In this document: positions 54,892 to 64,000 of the stretch, one piece after another
Layout: each line of letters begins with the position of its first letter
Numbering within the stretch: the stretch's first letter is position 1
Assembly (NCBI GenBank): GCA_037349315.1
Contig: JBAIAC010000027.1
Location: 11,661,501 to 11,725,500 of the forward strand
Length of the DNA: 64,000 nucleotides
Direction: 5' to 3'
DNA from: Chelydra serpentina
Lineage: Eukaryota > Chordata > Testudines > Chelydridae
Notes under the pieces: model-generated
Database searches by the model: none
What the model was told of the DNA's origin: nothing
Seen by the model: only the letters and a program-made list of their open reading frames with translations
Translations under genes and position numbers: made by a program

Positions 54892-56080
54892 GGTACAGCC
54901 AAGCCACCAGGAGCCTCATCCGAAACGCCTCCCCCGGGCTTCATGCAAAAGCGCTTGGTCTCGGTAGCCCCCGGCGGGGAGCGGGGCGGCAGATCTCGGC
55001 GGCTCCAAGGCCGGGTGCCCGCCTCAGGGGAAGCGCAGACCCGCAGCACTCAGAGGGTCGCCCCGCCAGGGATGCAAAGCGGGGGGGCTTCGCTCACCGG
55101 TAACGAATCCAGCCGGCATCGTCCCGCATTGCTGCCGGGGGGGGGGGGGGGGTAACAACAGGACTGGAAACAAAATCCAGGCAGCTCCTTACCCGTGGCC
55201 CCGGAGCATCCCAGGGGCGGGGGGCTGGCGCGCCGGCCCGGGGCTAATTGCCACACTTCGCGGCTTCCCCGCCACGCCTCGCTCGCTCGCTCGCTCGCAG
55301 CCCCGCTGGCATGAGCCAGACCGCGGAAGCCGCTTCTCCGGGCGGGTCTCCGGGACCCCCCCAGGCCGGGGGAGGATGCCGCGGACGCAGCCACACGCCG
55401 CCCGGCTGAGAGCGGCCGGCCCGCAGCGCTGCCCCGGGGGCACCGGGGGCTGGCTCACGCCTCCCTCCTGCTCCGCGGGGCGCCGCTCCCCAGCCCGGCG
55501 GGGCCGGAGCCGCCGGGCGCCCGCTCCGGCGGCGGCAGCAACTTCGGGGGAAACTGTTGCGCGTCCCCGGACAAAGGCAGCGGGCGGGGGCGGCTCTCCC
55601 GAGCCGGCCCCGCTGCCTTCCCCGGCAGGGATCGATCCCGGGGCTCGGCGCGGGGCGGCCAGGCGGGGTCCCCGACCCCCGCCCGGGGCAGGGCGCAGCT
55701 CGCTCGGGGACGGGGACGGGGCCGCGGCTGCACCGCACGCCGCCGGCAGCAGGGAGGGCTCGGCGCGCCGGGGCCGGGCTGCCGGAGGAAGCGGGAGCCG
55801 GACGGGCTCCGGCTCTCCCCCTGCTGCCCGGCTGGCTGCGCTGCAGCGGAGAGCGAGCGCGGGGCCGCGGGCGGGACCCGCTGCCCCGGCACCAGCCTCC
55901 TCTGGCCCCACGCGGCCCCGGCCGGTCCGTGGAGAATCCTCCCGCCCGGGCCTCCTCCAGCCCGGCCCCACAGCGCTCGCTGCCCCCGGAGACCAGGCAG
56001 CCTCGCCCTCCCGGGGACCCCCCTGCGCGCTGAGGCGGTTCCCACTGGAACCGTCCGCTCCTCCCTGGACCAGAGGTAGG
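54850..56080 (-). promoter_or_regulatory. LRRC75A: CpG island, probable LRRC75A promoter and 5' UTR
   Basis: This is the most CpG-dense stretch of the window. It covers the exon 1 start and about 1.2 kb upstream of it. It holds many GC-box-like GGGCGG/CCGCCC runs, a CGCT tandem at 55278-55299 and a 16-G run at 55137-55152. I see no convincing TATA box, consistent with a dispersed CpG-island promoter. A potential GTGAGC donor on the minus strand near 55095 could allow a spliced 5' UTR, which is unproven. Long open frames on both strands here are a by-product of high GC. The island stops at about 56085, where a pair of MITEs begins. Confidence 0.8.
55137..55152. repeat. G16 homopolymer in the 5' flank of LRRC75A
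   Basis: An uninterrupted run of 16 G on the plus strand (C on the transcribed sense strand) lies about 245 bp upstream of the start codon, inside the CpG island. It could form a G-quadruplex on the template side. It is also a likely sequencing or assembly slippage site, so the exact length is uncertain. Confidence 0.85.
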
Positions 56081-56088
56081 TCCCGGTT

Positions 56089-56314
56089 AGTGACCAGACA
56101 GCAAGTGTGAAAAATGGGGACGTGCTTTGGGGGGGTAATAGGAGCCCATATAAGAAAAAGCCCCCCAAAATCAGGACTGTCCGTATAAAATCAGGACATC
56201 TGGACTGGTCTAGGGTGACCAGACAGCAAGTGTGAAAAATCGGGGGCGGGGATAGGAGCCTATATAAGAAAAAGCCCCCAAAATCAGGACTTCTGGTCAC
56301 CCTCTGGTCACTCT
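56089..56314. mobile_element. Two tandem mariner-like MITEs
   Basis: 'gtgaccagacagcaagtgtg' at 56089 and again at 56215 begin two copies of the 'tagggtgaccag' family in the same orientation. They share 'agaaaaagccccc' and 'aaaatcaggac' blocks and end '...ctggtcaccctctggtcactcta'. One copy is truncated by the other. They abut the CpG island. Confidence 0.75.
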
Positions 56315-56568
56315 AGTCCTGGTAGAGCAGGAGTTGTCTGGCACCAGCAGCTGCTCCCTGCAGGCCAGGCTGAGCAATCCTGGCAGGAGAGGCAGGTCCA
56401 GGTATTAAAGCAAGGGGAAGAAGAGCAGCAGAGAAGCAAAAGGCAGCAGTCCTTGAAGGGGATTTAATAAATATTAATATTTCCAACGACACATCCCCGC
56501 TTTCCAAACACAAACAGGCATCTCCCTTCCCGGGACTACCTGCCTGCCCGTTTCTATCATTTATCCCC

Positions 56569-57480
56569 CAAGGATCAGTTCTCACTCTGGTCCTAGTCAA
56601 CATCTACATGCACCCACTTGGGGCACGGGTCAAACAACATGGGCTCCAGCGCCAGCACTACATCGGTGACACGGCTCCACCTGTCCATCACCCCGTGCAA
56701 TCACCCCTCCGCTGGTCCAGTGCTGGGGGGAGATCAGCCCACGGCTGAAGCAGAACCCAGGCAAGAGAGAGGGGATGCTAATGGGCAAAGGAAAGTATTT
56801 TGAGGCAGTTGCAGCCCCAGCCCAGTCTCCTTTAACTGAAGTTTCACACCTACAATTGGTCAATGGAGTCAGGAGTCCAGGACGCTCCTGAATTCCTCGC
56901 GGATGCTGAGCTCTCACCGAGCAGCACCTGCGCGTAATGCTTTCTCCCATCTCCAGTTGGCTAGGAGACTCCATCCCCTGCTGGCCAACCATGACCTGGC
57001 CTCAGTTAGTCACATCTTCATCAGTTCTCGGCTGGACCGCAGCCGTTCAATATACCTGGACATGTAGCCTGCTGCACATTGGAAACTCCACGTCGTACAG
57101 AATGCTGCAGAGCATCTCCTCCGCTGCACTGGCTCCTGGGAGCACATCCAACCTGGCCTCCACTCACACCTGTGGCTTCCCATCGAATATCAAAGCAAGC
57201 TCACGGCCTCCAGCCTGATTTTCAAGGGACTCAGTGGCCTGGGCCCAAGGTATCTAAAGACTGAGTAAAGCCCAGGATAAAGAGTGTGGTTGCCAACGGT
57301 GCTCCTCGGGCACAACGGAGCTCTCTCTACAATAAGGGTACGGCTCATCGGTGCAGAAGACAGAACTCTCCTGGAGGCCAGCCCAAGACTGTCAAATGAG
57401 CTTCCCCAGGAACTAAGCACCATCACAAACCCCACCACCTTCCACTCCAAAGGCAAGGTGCATTTCTTTGACTTTGCTTT
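56569..57480 (+). mobile_element. L2-type LINE remnant (reverse transcriptase C-terminal half)
   Basis: In plus orientation PQGSVLTLVLVNIYMHPLGA (56568-56627) then HGLQRQHYIGDTAP match the family motifs QGSVLSPLLFNIYMxPLG and YADDTQ, with the catalytic box decayed to YIGD. Further on come SHIFISSRLDRSRSIYL, VVQNAAEHLL, SHLWLPIEYQSKL and FKGLSGLGPRYL (57000-57265), the C-terminal QNAAARxL...LHWLPVxxRIxFK...LxGLGPxYL series. LPQELSTITNPTTFHSK near 57405 is the last recognisable piece. Frameshifts and an early stop make it inactive. Confidence 0.82.
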
Positions 57481-58290
57481 CCCCAATGTAAACATACAGC
57501 CGTGTGTGTATATATTACTACAAAACAAAAAACACTCCTCTGCACACACGTCTCTTTCACTTCCACAGGACTGCATGTGGCCACAGGGGACCATACAGTC
57601 AGATCCCTGTATGGGCTCGAAGTCTAAACCTGCCGGGACAATGCATCCAAAAATGTACTTCGTTGCTTTCTTGGATGCCTGTAGTTTAGTTTTGAATTCT
57701 TTACAATAATTCAATCAGGCCGTGCCCGGAAATGCACTGTAGTATAGTTTATAAAATCAGTGTCATAGTGAAGCGAGACTTCACTGCCATGTATGCTATT
57801 AAAGCTAGAGGTTAGAGAGAGGCAGACAGATTTTTTAATATGGATTATAGAACATGTGGGTAAGTGACATAGGAACAAATGAGATTCTGCTCGCATCTCT
57901 TTGTCTGAGCCTCCCTTGGCCTAGAGAGTTAGATTCTAATCCCGCAAGCCAGTATGTGCAAGCAGAGCCTTCCAGGAGCCTCCTTAACCTACAGCTGGTT
58001 CCTGCACCACTGTAGTCAATAGGAGCAGAGCCCCGTACACAAAACTTGCCACTGTTGGATAGTTTTCCCATATGAACCAACTGAGCACAATTATTGTTCT
58101 TTGAGCGACAACAGCGTGCCCGGCCCTGTCAATACACAACCTCGCTTTATAACAGAAACTAGCAGCCAAGAGACTTTGGGCCAAAAATGCTCTGGCTTGA
58201 CCCAGAGGATGGTCCCATTTCAGTGCATGTTCCTTACAGAAGGCTATAGAACCGTTAGCTTCTTTCTTGCACCGAAGATAAATCTATTGT
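57481..58290. other. No recognisable feature
   Basis: Nothing supportable seen. Confidence 0.35.
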
Positions 58291-58407
58291 AAATTGAGAA
58301 GTCAGCAAGCCCGTATCAGCTCTTCACTCTGTAGAATATAGGAAATGAGAGGGAGAGAGAAAAAATAACACTGAGGTTGAGAGCCGGGGCTCCTCTGAAC
58401 TACAGAA
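58291..58407 (+). repeat. Local duplication, copy 1
   Basis: About 115 bp from 'gagaagtcagcaagcccgta' to 'ctcctctgaactacagaa' recur at 59803-59926 in the same orientation with a few substitutions and small indels. Confidence 0.85.
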
Positions 58408-59802
58408 TTTCAAATGAGAAGTCAAGAGCAGTGTGCCATGCATTATGATCAGCGGAGTCAGCAGGGCCGGGCAAGCCTTTTCCAGAGAGGAAAGTGCAGA
58501 GTGGAGTAGAGGGTATTGTCAGATATTAAAGTGTCCCCAACCAAAAAGAAGTGCTACAGGCTCTGCTGCATTTCTTGTTAAATGAACTGATGCTTGGTGA
58601 CAAGGTCTTGCACTGATGGCCCAGGAGACCAATTAGCCACAAAACGGGTGCAGCCTGGCCTAGCTGCAACTCAAGCTTCCAGTGCCAACACGTTGCCTCA
58701 ACTCTGAATCTGGAGGGACCAGACAACAGAACAGTCAGGCCCAGAGAGCCTGCTGTGTGCACAGGCCCAGATCCGTGCCGGGTGTTTCACCACAAGCAGA
58801 CAGTGCCCTGCCAGTGGGAAATCCTTTCACCACCACATCTTCCTCTATTCTGTCCTATGGGCAGACTCAGCCATTTAAAGCTCCAGTCTCTTTATAGGTT
58901 ACTCTCTTGATTCTCATAAGCTAAACTAAGGCTAGAGAAAGGCAAGACACCTAGCGGGCCAGATGTTCAGAAATCGATCCTGCAATTGCTAGGGTACGTT
59001 GGCCACATGCATGAACAGATATTCAGTTAGTGTGCATGGTATTTTCTATACACTCCCATTGTACTCAAATGTGCACATGCAATGGAGAGTGCCTAATCAT
59101 ACTCTCTCATTGGGAGCCATGTATACCCTGCAGTCCCCAGCAGGCCTGATCTTTATTTGTGCCTGTCTGACTGATGATATATTCTGCTATTCACTGATTA
59201 TAGGTCCTCAGCCAATGAGAGATTTTTCTTAGTACAGCTGACTGTATACAGGTGTGCAAACTGCAAGCTAGTCAGCATTTCCGTAGGAGAGCTTTCTGGC
59301 TTGGTTAATGTGCCTCAGGAGAGCTGGTGCTGGGGATTTGCTAGTGAGAAATGTCCAGGATTCAAAAAGGATTTAAAAATGTCCATACTGAGGCTATGGA
59401 AGAAAACAGACTGGTTAGACTTTTTCCCAGCCCAAACCCTGGATCAGTCTCCCTCCATGTGTTGAGCAAGTTCAGAACCAGGTCTACACTCTACAGCCGG
59501 TCTCTGTCCAATGACCTGAGCCAAAAATCCAGAAGTCCCTTGGACTTCAAGGACATTTGGATGCAGATGAGAATTTTGCAGGCCCAGACCCATCACTTGC
59601 TAGGAGACAACAGAATCTGGAGCCACAGCATGGAGCATTTGCGATGTTGGTCCACCCTGTAATGGGAATTCCAGACACCCAATTTCCCCACGCACAACAA
59701 GCTTTTAACATTCAAACCACCTGAAAAAGGACTGAAGTTAACTGGATTGGCTTTTCTTTCCATCCCAGTAAGTTGCCAAGATGTCCAAAACTTGGAAACA
59801 AC
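58408..59802. other. Sequence between the two duplicate copies
   Basis: No exon or nameable repeat. Confidence 0.35.
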
Positions 59803-59926
59803 CTGAATTGAAAAGTCAGCAAGCCAGTATCAGCTCATCACGCTGTAGAGTATAGGAAATGAGAAGGGGAGAGAAAAAAAAATTAACACTGAGGTTGAGA
59901 TCCGGGACTCCTCTGAACTACAGAAC
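59803..59926 (+). repeat. Local duplication, copy 2
   Basis: Matches 58291-58407, with an expanded A run ('gagaaaaaaaaattaac'). Confidence 0.85.
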
Positions 59927-59934
59927 TACCCAGT

Positions 59935-60026
59935 TCAGGAAGGCATCCAAGGCCACAGTGACTCAGCAGCAGAGCCAGGAATAGAACACAGGTGATGTGG
60001 ATACTGTAGCAGACTATTCTGCTGAC
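59935..60026 (-). mobile_element. MIR-like SINE fragment
   Basis: 'gactcagcagcagagccagg' and 'aatagaacacaggtgatgtg' are the tRNA-proximal part in minus orientation. Confidence 0.55.
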
Positions 60027-60032
60027 CAAAGT

Positions 60033-60239
60033 CAGGTCTACGCTAGAAAAAAGGTTGTTGGTAGAGCATAGCTGTGCCAACGAAGGGCAAACGCTCCTGG
60101 TGTGGATCGAATTTATACCAGCAATAGCACTTTTTTGCCAGAATAGCTGCATCTATACTAGGGCTTTTGCCAGTGTAAAAACATACCACTAAGCAACATT
60201 ACTATAATCGACAAACGTTTTTAGTGCAGACCCGGCCTT
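60033..60239. mobile_element. MITE, 'gtctaca' family
   Basis: Starts 'caggtctacgctagaaaaaa' and ends 'tagtgcagacccggcctta'. The internal pair 'agcatagctgtgcca' / 'tgccagaatagctgcat' supports the assignment. Confidence 0.65.
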
Positions 60240-60360
60240 ATTGTGTGACAATCTTGGGCAAGTCATTTCAATTCTCCATATTTCATTTCACTGCCTGCAA
60301 AAACAGGGAGAGTTTTGTTATCCACTTTTGTAAAGCACTCTGCACTTTCATTTGATCTCA
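60240..60360 (+). mobile_element. MIR-like SINE fragment
   Basis: 'tgtgacaatcttgggcaagt' followed by 'gcctgcaaaaacagggagag' in MIR order; plus orientation. Confidence 0.55.
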
Positions 60361-61648
60361 AAGTCTTCTTGTACCCATAACGCACAATATGCTCCTCGCT
60401 ATCCCATGACCAGAAGCAGCATCCTCTTTCTTCACCCCAGAGGGGAGTTCCCTGGGAGCCATGGGTTGTTCTGAGAACATCTCTTTGGTTGCTTACTTAC
60501 TGAGGCTCACTAAGTAGAAAACTTAATATTGACCATGCATGAGTCCCTCAAATACACCAGGTTACTTTTACACCTCAAGAAAGCAATGGGCTGTAATAAA
60601 AGCGGGTGTTGATTTTTGGCATTGGCAAATGCTATTTAATGATTGATTCTCACTAGAAGAATGAAAATATTTCTTTTGTTTAGACAGCAGGGAGGATTTG
60701 TTCAATGCAAGGGGATTTACCGCACTGGGGTAACTCACACTGGCACTTCATAGGTGCTGTGAGGATAAACCCCTGTGCATCGGCCTACTGCCTTCTCTTT
60801 CTAGACAAAGTAGGGACTATTCCTCCTCTTCATACATGCGTAGGTTTTAAAATATCTGTGTTGATTCTTGTCAAGAGATTCATCCCCGAAGGGGTCGTCC
60901 ATGGCGTTCCAGTCTCTCAGAGATCATGTAGATCCCGTCTTCTGCAATAGCACAAGTACCCACTGTCCCTGTCCTCCCACATTTCCCAAGCAAAACAAGT
61001 CCAAACTTGCAAGCCCCGGAGGAATACAAAATTGCTTAAGCTGACGGAAGTGATAAATCTTCCCTTCATGTGACCGCTTCGGCTTTTCCCCCCACTCAAC
61101 AATTTAGATGTAGTGTTTATAGAAGCAGAAGGCTCTGTTTACACACCAGCCAAAAGTTGTTTAGACAGTTCAAGCCAGCGGCTAAAGCTGCCAGGAGGTC
61201 CTTGCTAAATATTTTTGAGTCTTTTTCTTTCCCATATTATATATATAAAAAAATGGGAATGGGGTTTAGAGAGCTTGTTGTTGTTTTGGTCTGGAGGGGA
61301 AACTACCCCAGTTATTAGTTAGCAAAGTGTCTACCTATGTTTTTATTGAGCATTACTCTTCTGTTCCAGGTGAATTTTGGTGCTAGCAAGGTGTGTCATG
61401 CTGACAGGGCCACCCACACTGAAGTCTTCGAGCATTCTGCAGAACACGGGCAAGAGACCGGTTCAACATCCAGGGCCTCTTCAATCGTTGGCCTCCAACG
61501 GGGAGGTGGAGGGAAGAGAATTTTGGTGGAGGTCTTGTAACACGGCCTCATATCCACCTGTGACTTGACCCGAAACCTCCTGTCTCTTTCACATCTGTAT
61601 CCACATACTCATCAGTACCACGTGTAAGGAGCTCAAATATGCTAATTA
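60361..61648. other. No recognisable feature
   Basis: About 1.3 kb of apparently unique sequence. Confidence 0.4.
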
Positions 61649-61721
61649 GGACCTGATACAAAGCTCAGGGAAGCCAGTGGAAAGACTCCCATTGATTTCA
61701 ATGGGGTTTAGATCAGGGTCT
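61649..61721. mobile_element. Small palindromic MITE
   Basis: 'gacctgatacaaagctcagg' and 'ggggtttagatcagggtc' are inverted ends around 'gactcccattgatttcaatg'. Confidence 0.65.
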
Positions 61722-62367
61722 TTATCATCCCGCATACTAAAGGGAAGTCAGATGGTTAAAAAACAAAAGAGTCATGCACTCACTAGCTCCCAAGCAGGGC
61801 TGGATTTGAACTGGTGGCCAAGAGTTAAAAAGCGCATGTATCAACCAGTCTCCGAACCACCTATGGGTGAACGTCTGGCCCCATTAACGCCAAATGGGAT
61901 TTTTGTCATTGACTTCAAGGGGAATCTAGATTTCACTCTCTGTTGTTATTGTAAAGATAAAATCTACATAATACTGTTTTAAAACCTTCCAGGAGACGCA
62001 TTGAAAACCAATTAATTAGAATAGTGAATCTCAGCTCCATGCAGGAAAAGGCTTGGAAGTAAAAAAAAAAAAAAAATCAAATCAAATCAGGTCCAACATA
62101 TAGAAAGAAGCCATTTACTTTAGCCAGCAAAAGCAAACACGTGCTGCTATTAAATCATGAACGCCCAAAGAAAATATACAGTAGATGAAATGCAAGCTCG
62201 GAACCTGGGTAAGAAAACTTTTCAGGGACCGCTATTAACAGAAGGGGAGATTTGTATGAAGAAAGCTGTTGTGTCATTGCAGCTCTCCTCTTCTGGAGCC
62301 CACAGCAGAGTTTGCTATGGACTTGGATGTTCACAAAATAGGCACTGGAGAGGGAATATAAATTAGT
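61722..62367. other. No recognisable feature
   Basis: Nothing supportable apart from an A15 run near 62061-62075. Confidence 0.35.
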
Positions 62368-62580
62368 GGTTTGAACGTGGGCTTGAGAGTCAGGATTCCC
62401 AAATTCTGTTCCTGCTACTGACTCCTCCATGAGCTGGAGCAAGTCACTTAAACCGCTGTACCCAGTCTCAAAATGGCAGTAATAATACTTGCCGACAGCA
62501 CAGTGGTCACGCAATGCTTGGTTCGTTAATATCTGTAAAGTGTTTCAAAATTCTTGGAGTAAGAGTGCTATAGAAAACTG
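62368..62580 (+). mobile_element. MIR-like SINE
   Basis: 'tgagagtcaggattcccaaa', 'gctactgactcctccatgag', 'ctggagcaagtcacttaaac' and 'ctgtaaagtgtttcaaaatt' in order: nearly full length, plus orientation. Confidence 0.78.
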
Positions 62581-64000
62581 AAGCATCGTTCTATCCCATG
62601 CAAACCCAAAGGCTCACTGATGCCCAGGAAGACCTATACATCATTCGCAGGAGCGAAAGACTCCAGGGGAGTTACTCCAGATTGCAGGCATGAGAATCAG
62701 CCCTCTGCTTTGAGGAGTGCACTGATCAGATAAGCCGGAACACTTCGGAGGGCAGAGAAGCAGGCTGCAGGCACTCTCTCTAGTAACGAAGAAATATGCA
62801 GAAACGCAGGAGATAACAAACAGACACAATTCAGTGTTTGACTCACGCTCCTGATTCTTTCCAAATGTTTCACGGCATCTAGCCATGACATGAAAATTAA
62901 TGTTTTGAAGCAGCAAACTCCATCCATCCCTTCCCCTTTTGAAAACAAACAGCCCAACCCCGTTTTCATCTAACTTTTTGAACAGTAAATCATTCGTCAT
63001 TAAACGTCACATTATCAAATCCATCTTTTGTGCGTGCGTCTCCAGATTACGGACTTCGTTTATTGACTAGCGGATTTCTTTCAAAGATTAATGTGTGTTT
63101 GATGGAGCTTGTCGAGGTGATAAATGTACTGCTGCTGAGCACCAGGCTTAAGTGGGTTTTGGACATGGCTATAGGCCATTAGGCATTGAACTCGGATCAC
63201 TCACTCACTGCACACAGCCAGCAGCCAAGCATCTGAGTTTTGGTCATTAGTGACCCATTCCTGATTTGAACCGGTGACTTAAAAAGTGAAGGGCTCTATA
63301 TGCCATTAGTACCAATGCCCCAAGCCATCTATTCCCCTGCATTGCTGCAGTCTGACCTTAACGCTTTTCTGCATCTAGAAGTAACAAGTGAGTCAGATAG
63401 AGTGAACTGTTTCAGATCAGGTTTCTGCTATTCCACAGCTTTATCCATGTCAAATCTCACTGCCAGATGGATGGTAAAAGCAATGCCAGCCAGATTACAT
63501 TTGCAAATTTTCACAGTGAACTGCTCAGCTGAACTCTTGATGCCTTTTGTTTAGAGGGGAACAAAACATGCATTATGCTCTCAAACTCTTAGGGAAATAG
63601 AAGAGGGAGTTGAACTCTGTGTGTGTCTTTCAGAAGCAGATCCTACTTGTGCAAAGCTGCTTAAGATCTCGTATTTGTAATGAGCACAAAGTCTTTTTGC
63701 TTTGCCTGGTTTGTTAATATTCAGTGATAAGGGTCAAAGAAGAGCAAGTTTACAACCTGACTTTATCAACCTTGGTGGATGGCCGCCATTCATACCTAAT
63801 TTCACACAGGTTATAAACATACAGTTCCCTAAACTATAAAAAAAATCTAGGCTTGGCTTCCTGCAATTTGATGTGCCCAAAAGATAAATAAATGCAGGCA
63901 GAATTAATACATTACATCTCCCCCTTGGATTGCGTAAACTTAGTGTCTAGAATCCAGTCACCAATAAACCTAGGTGCCATTACTGCCTTTGTCTTTTATG
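62581..64000. other. No recognisable feature
   Basis: No exon, RNA gene or nameable repeat in the last 1.4 kb. Confidence 0.4.

Noticed and set aside
55189..56300. Overlapping open frames of 158-281 codons on both strands in the CpG island
   Set aside because: They occur in several frames at once, lack domains and follow from the very high GC content; the island is better explained as promoter and 5' UTR of LRRC75A.

Overview
This window is vertebrate nuclear DNA, most likely from a turtle. The repeat content points there: CR1 and L2-type LINE fragments, MIR/CORE-like SINEs, Penelope-like palindromes with a 'tagccgtgttagtctg' tail, and many short hAT- and mariner-like elements of kinds I associate with turtles and, less often, crocodilians. 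The species call is inference from repeat families, not from a diagnostic gene.

Only one protein-coding exon is convincing. It is on the minus strand at 54622-54891 and encodes 90 residues that match my memory of the N-terminus of LRRC75A (FAM211A). It has an ACCATGG start context and a consensus CAG|GTGAGT splice donor. A dense CpG island (about 54850-56080) lies immediately upstream and is the probable promoter and 5' UTR. I found no further LRRC75A exon, so 1-54621 is best read as a very long first intron, and 56300-64000 as upstream intergenic DNA.

Layout. 1-8200: decayed CR1 and SINE remnants, plus a palindromic Penelope-like element (3558-3967). 8261-9902: a fold-back hAT transposon with a perfect 8-bp target duplication and an open 217-codon transposase fragment. 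10.7-21 kb: four hAT-like MITEs or MITE fragments, SINEs and a CR1 fragment. 21.1-23.9 kb: an RTE-like LINE whose endonuclease and reverse-transcriptase halves lie in opposite orientation, as expected of twin priming. 25.1-25.8 kb: an LTR-like element. 27.5-27.7 kb: a short CpG-dense cluster. 28-38 kb: several nested SINE/MITE insertions and a Penelope-like fragment nested in a MITE. 40.7-41.5 kb: CR1 pieces. 43.1 kb: a 32-bp minisatellite. 45.1-46.1 kb: an AT-rich hAT-like element. 47.65-48.76 kb: a 14-unit, 42-bp minisatellite lying in a long open frame and interrupted by a MITE. 50.2 kb: a second full palindromic Penelope-like element with a 13-bp target duplication. 53.4-53.9 kb: another hAT element. 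54.6-56.3 kb: the LRRC75A exon, the CpG island and tandem MITEs. 56.5-57.5 kb: an L2-type LINE remnant. The last 6.5 kb is mostly unique.

No operon, tRNA, rRNA, CRISPR array or intact mobile-element protein is present. The points most worth checking are the hammerhead-ribozyme-like cores in the palindromic elements, the open frame through the 42-bp minisatellite, the orphan CpG cluster at 27.5 kb and the fold-back hAT.
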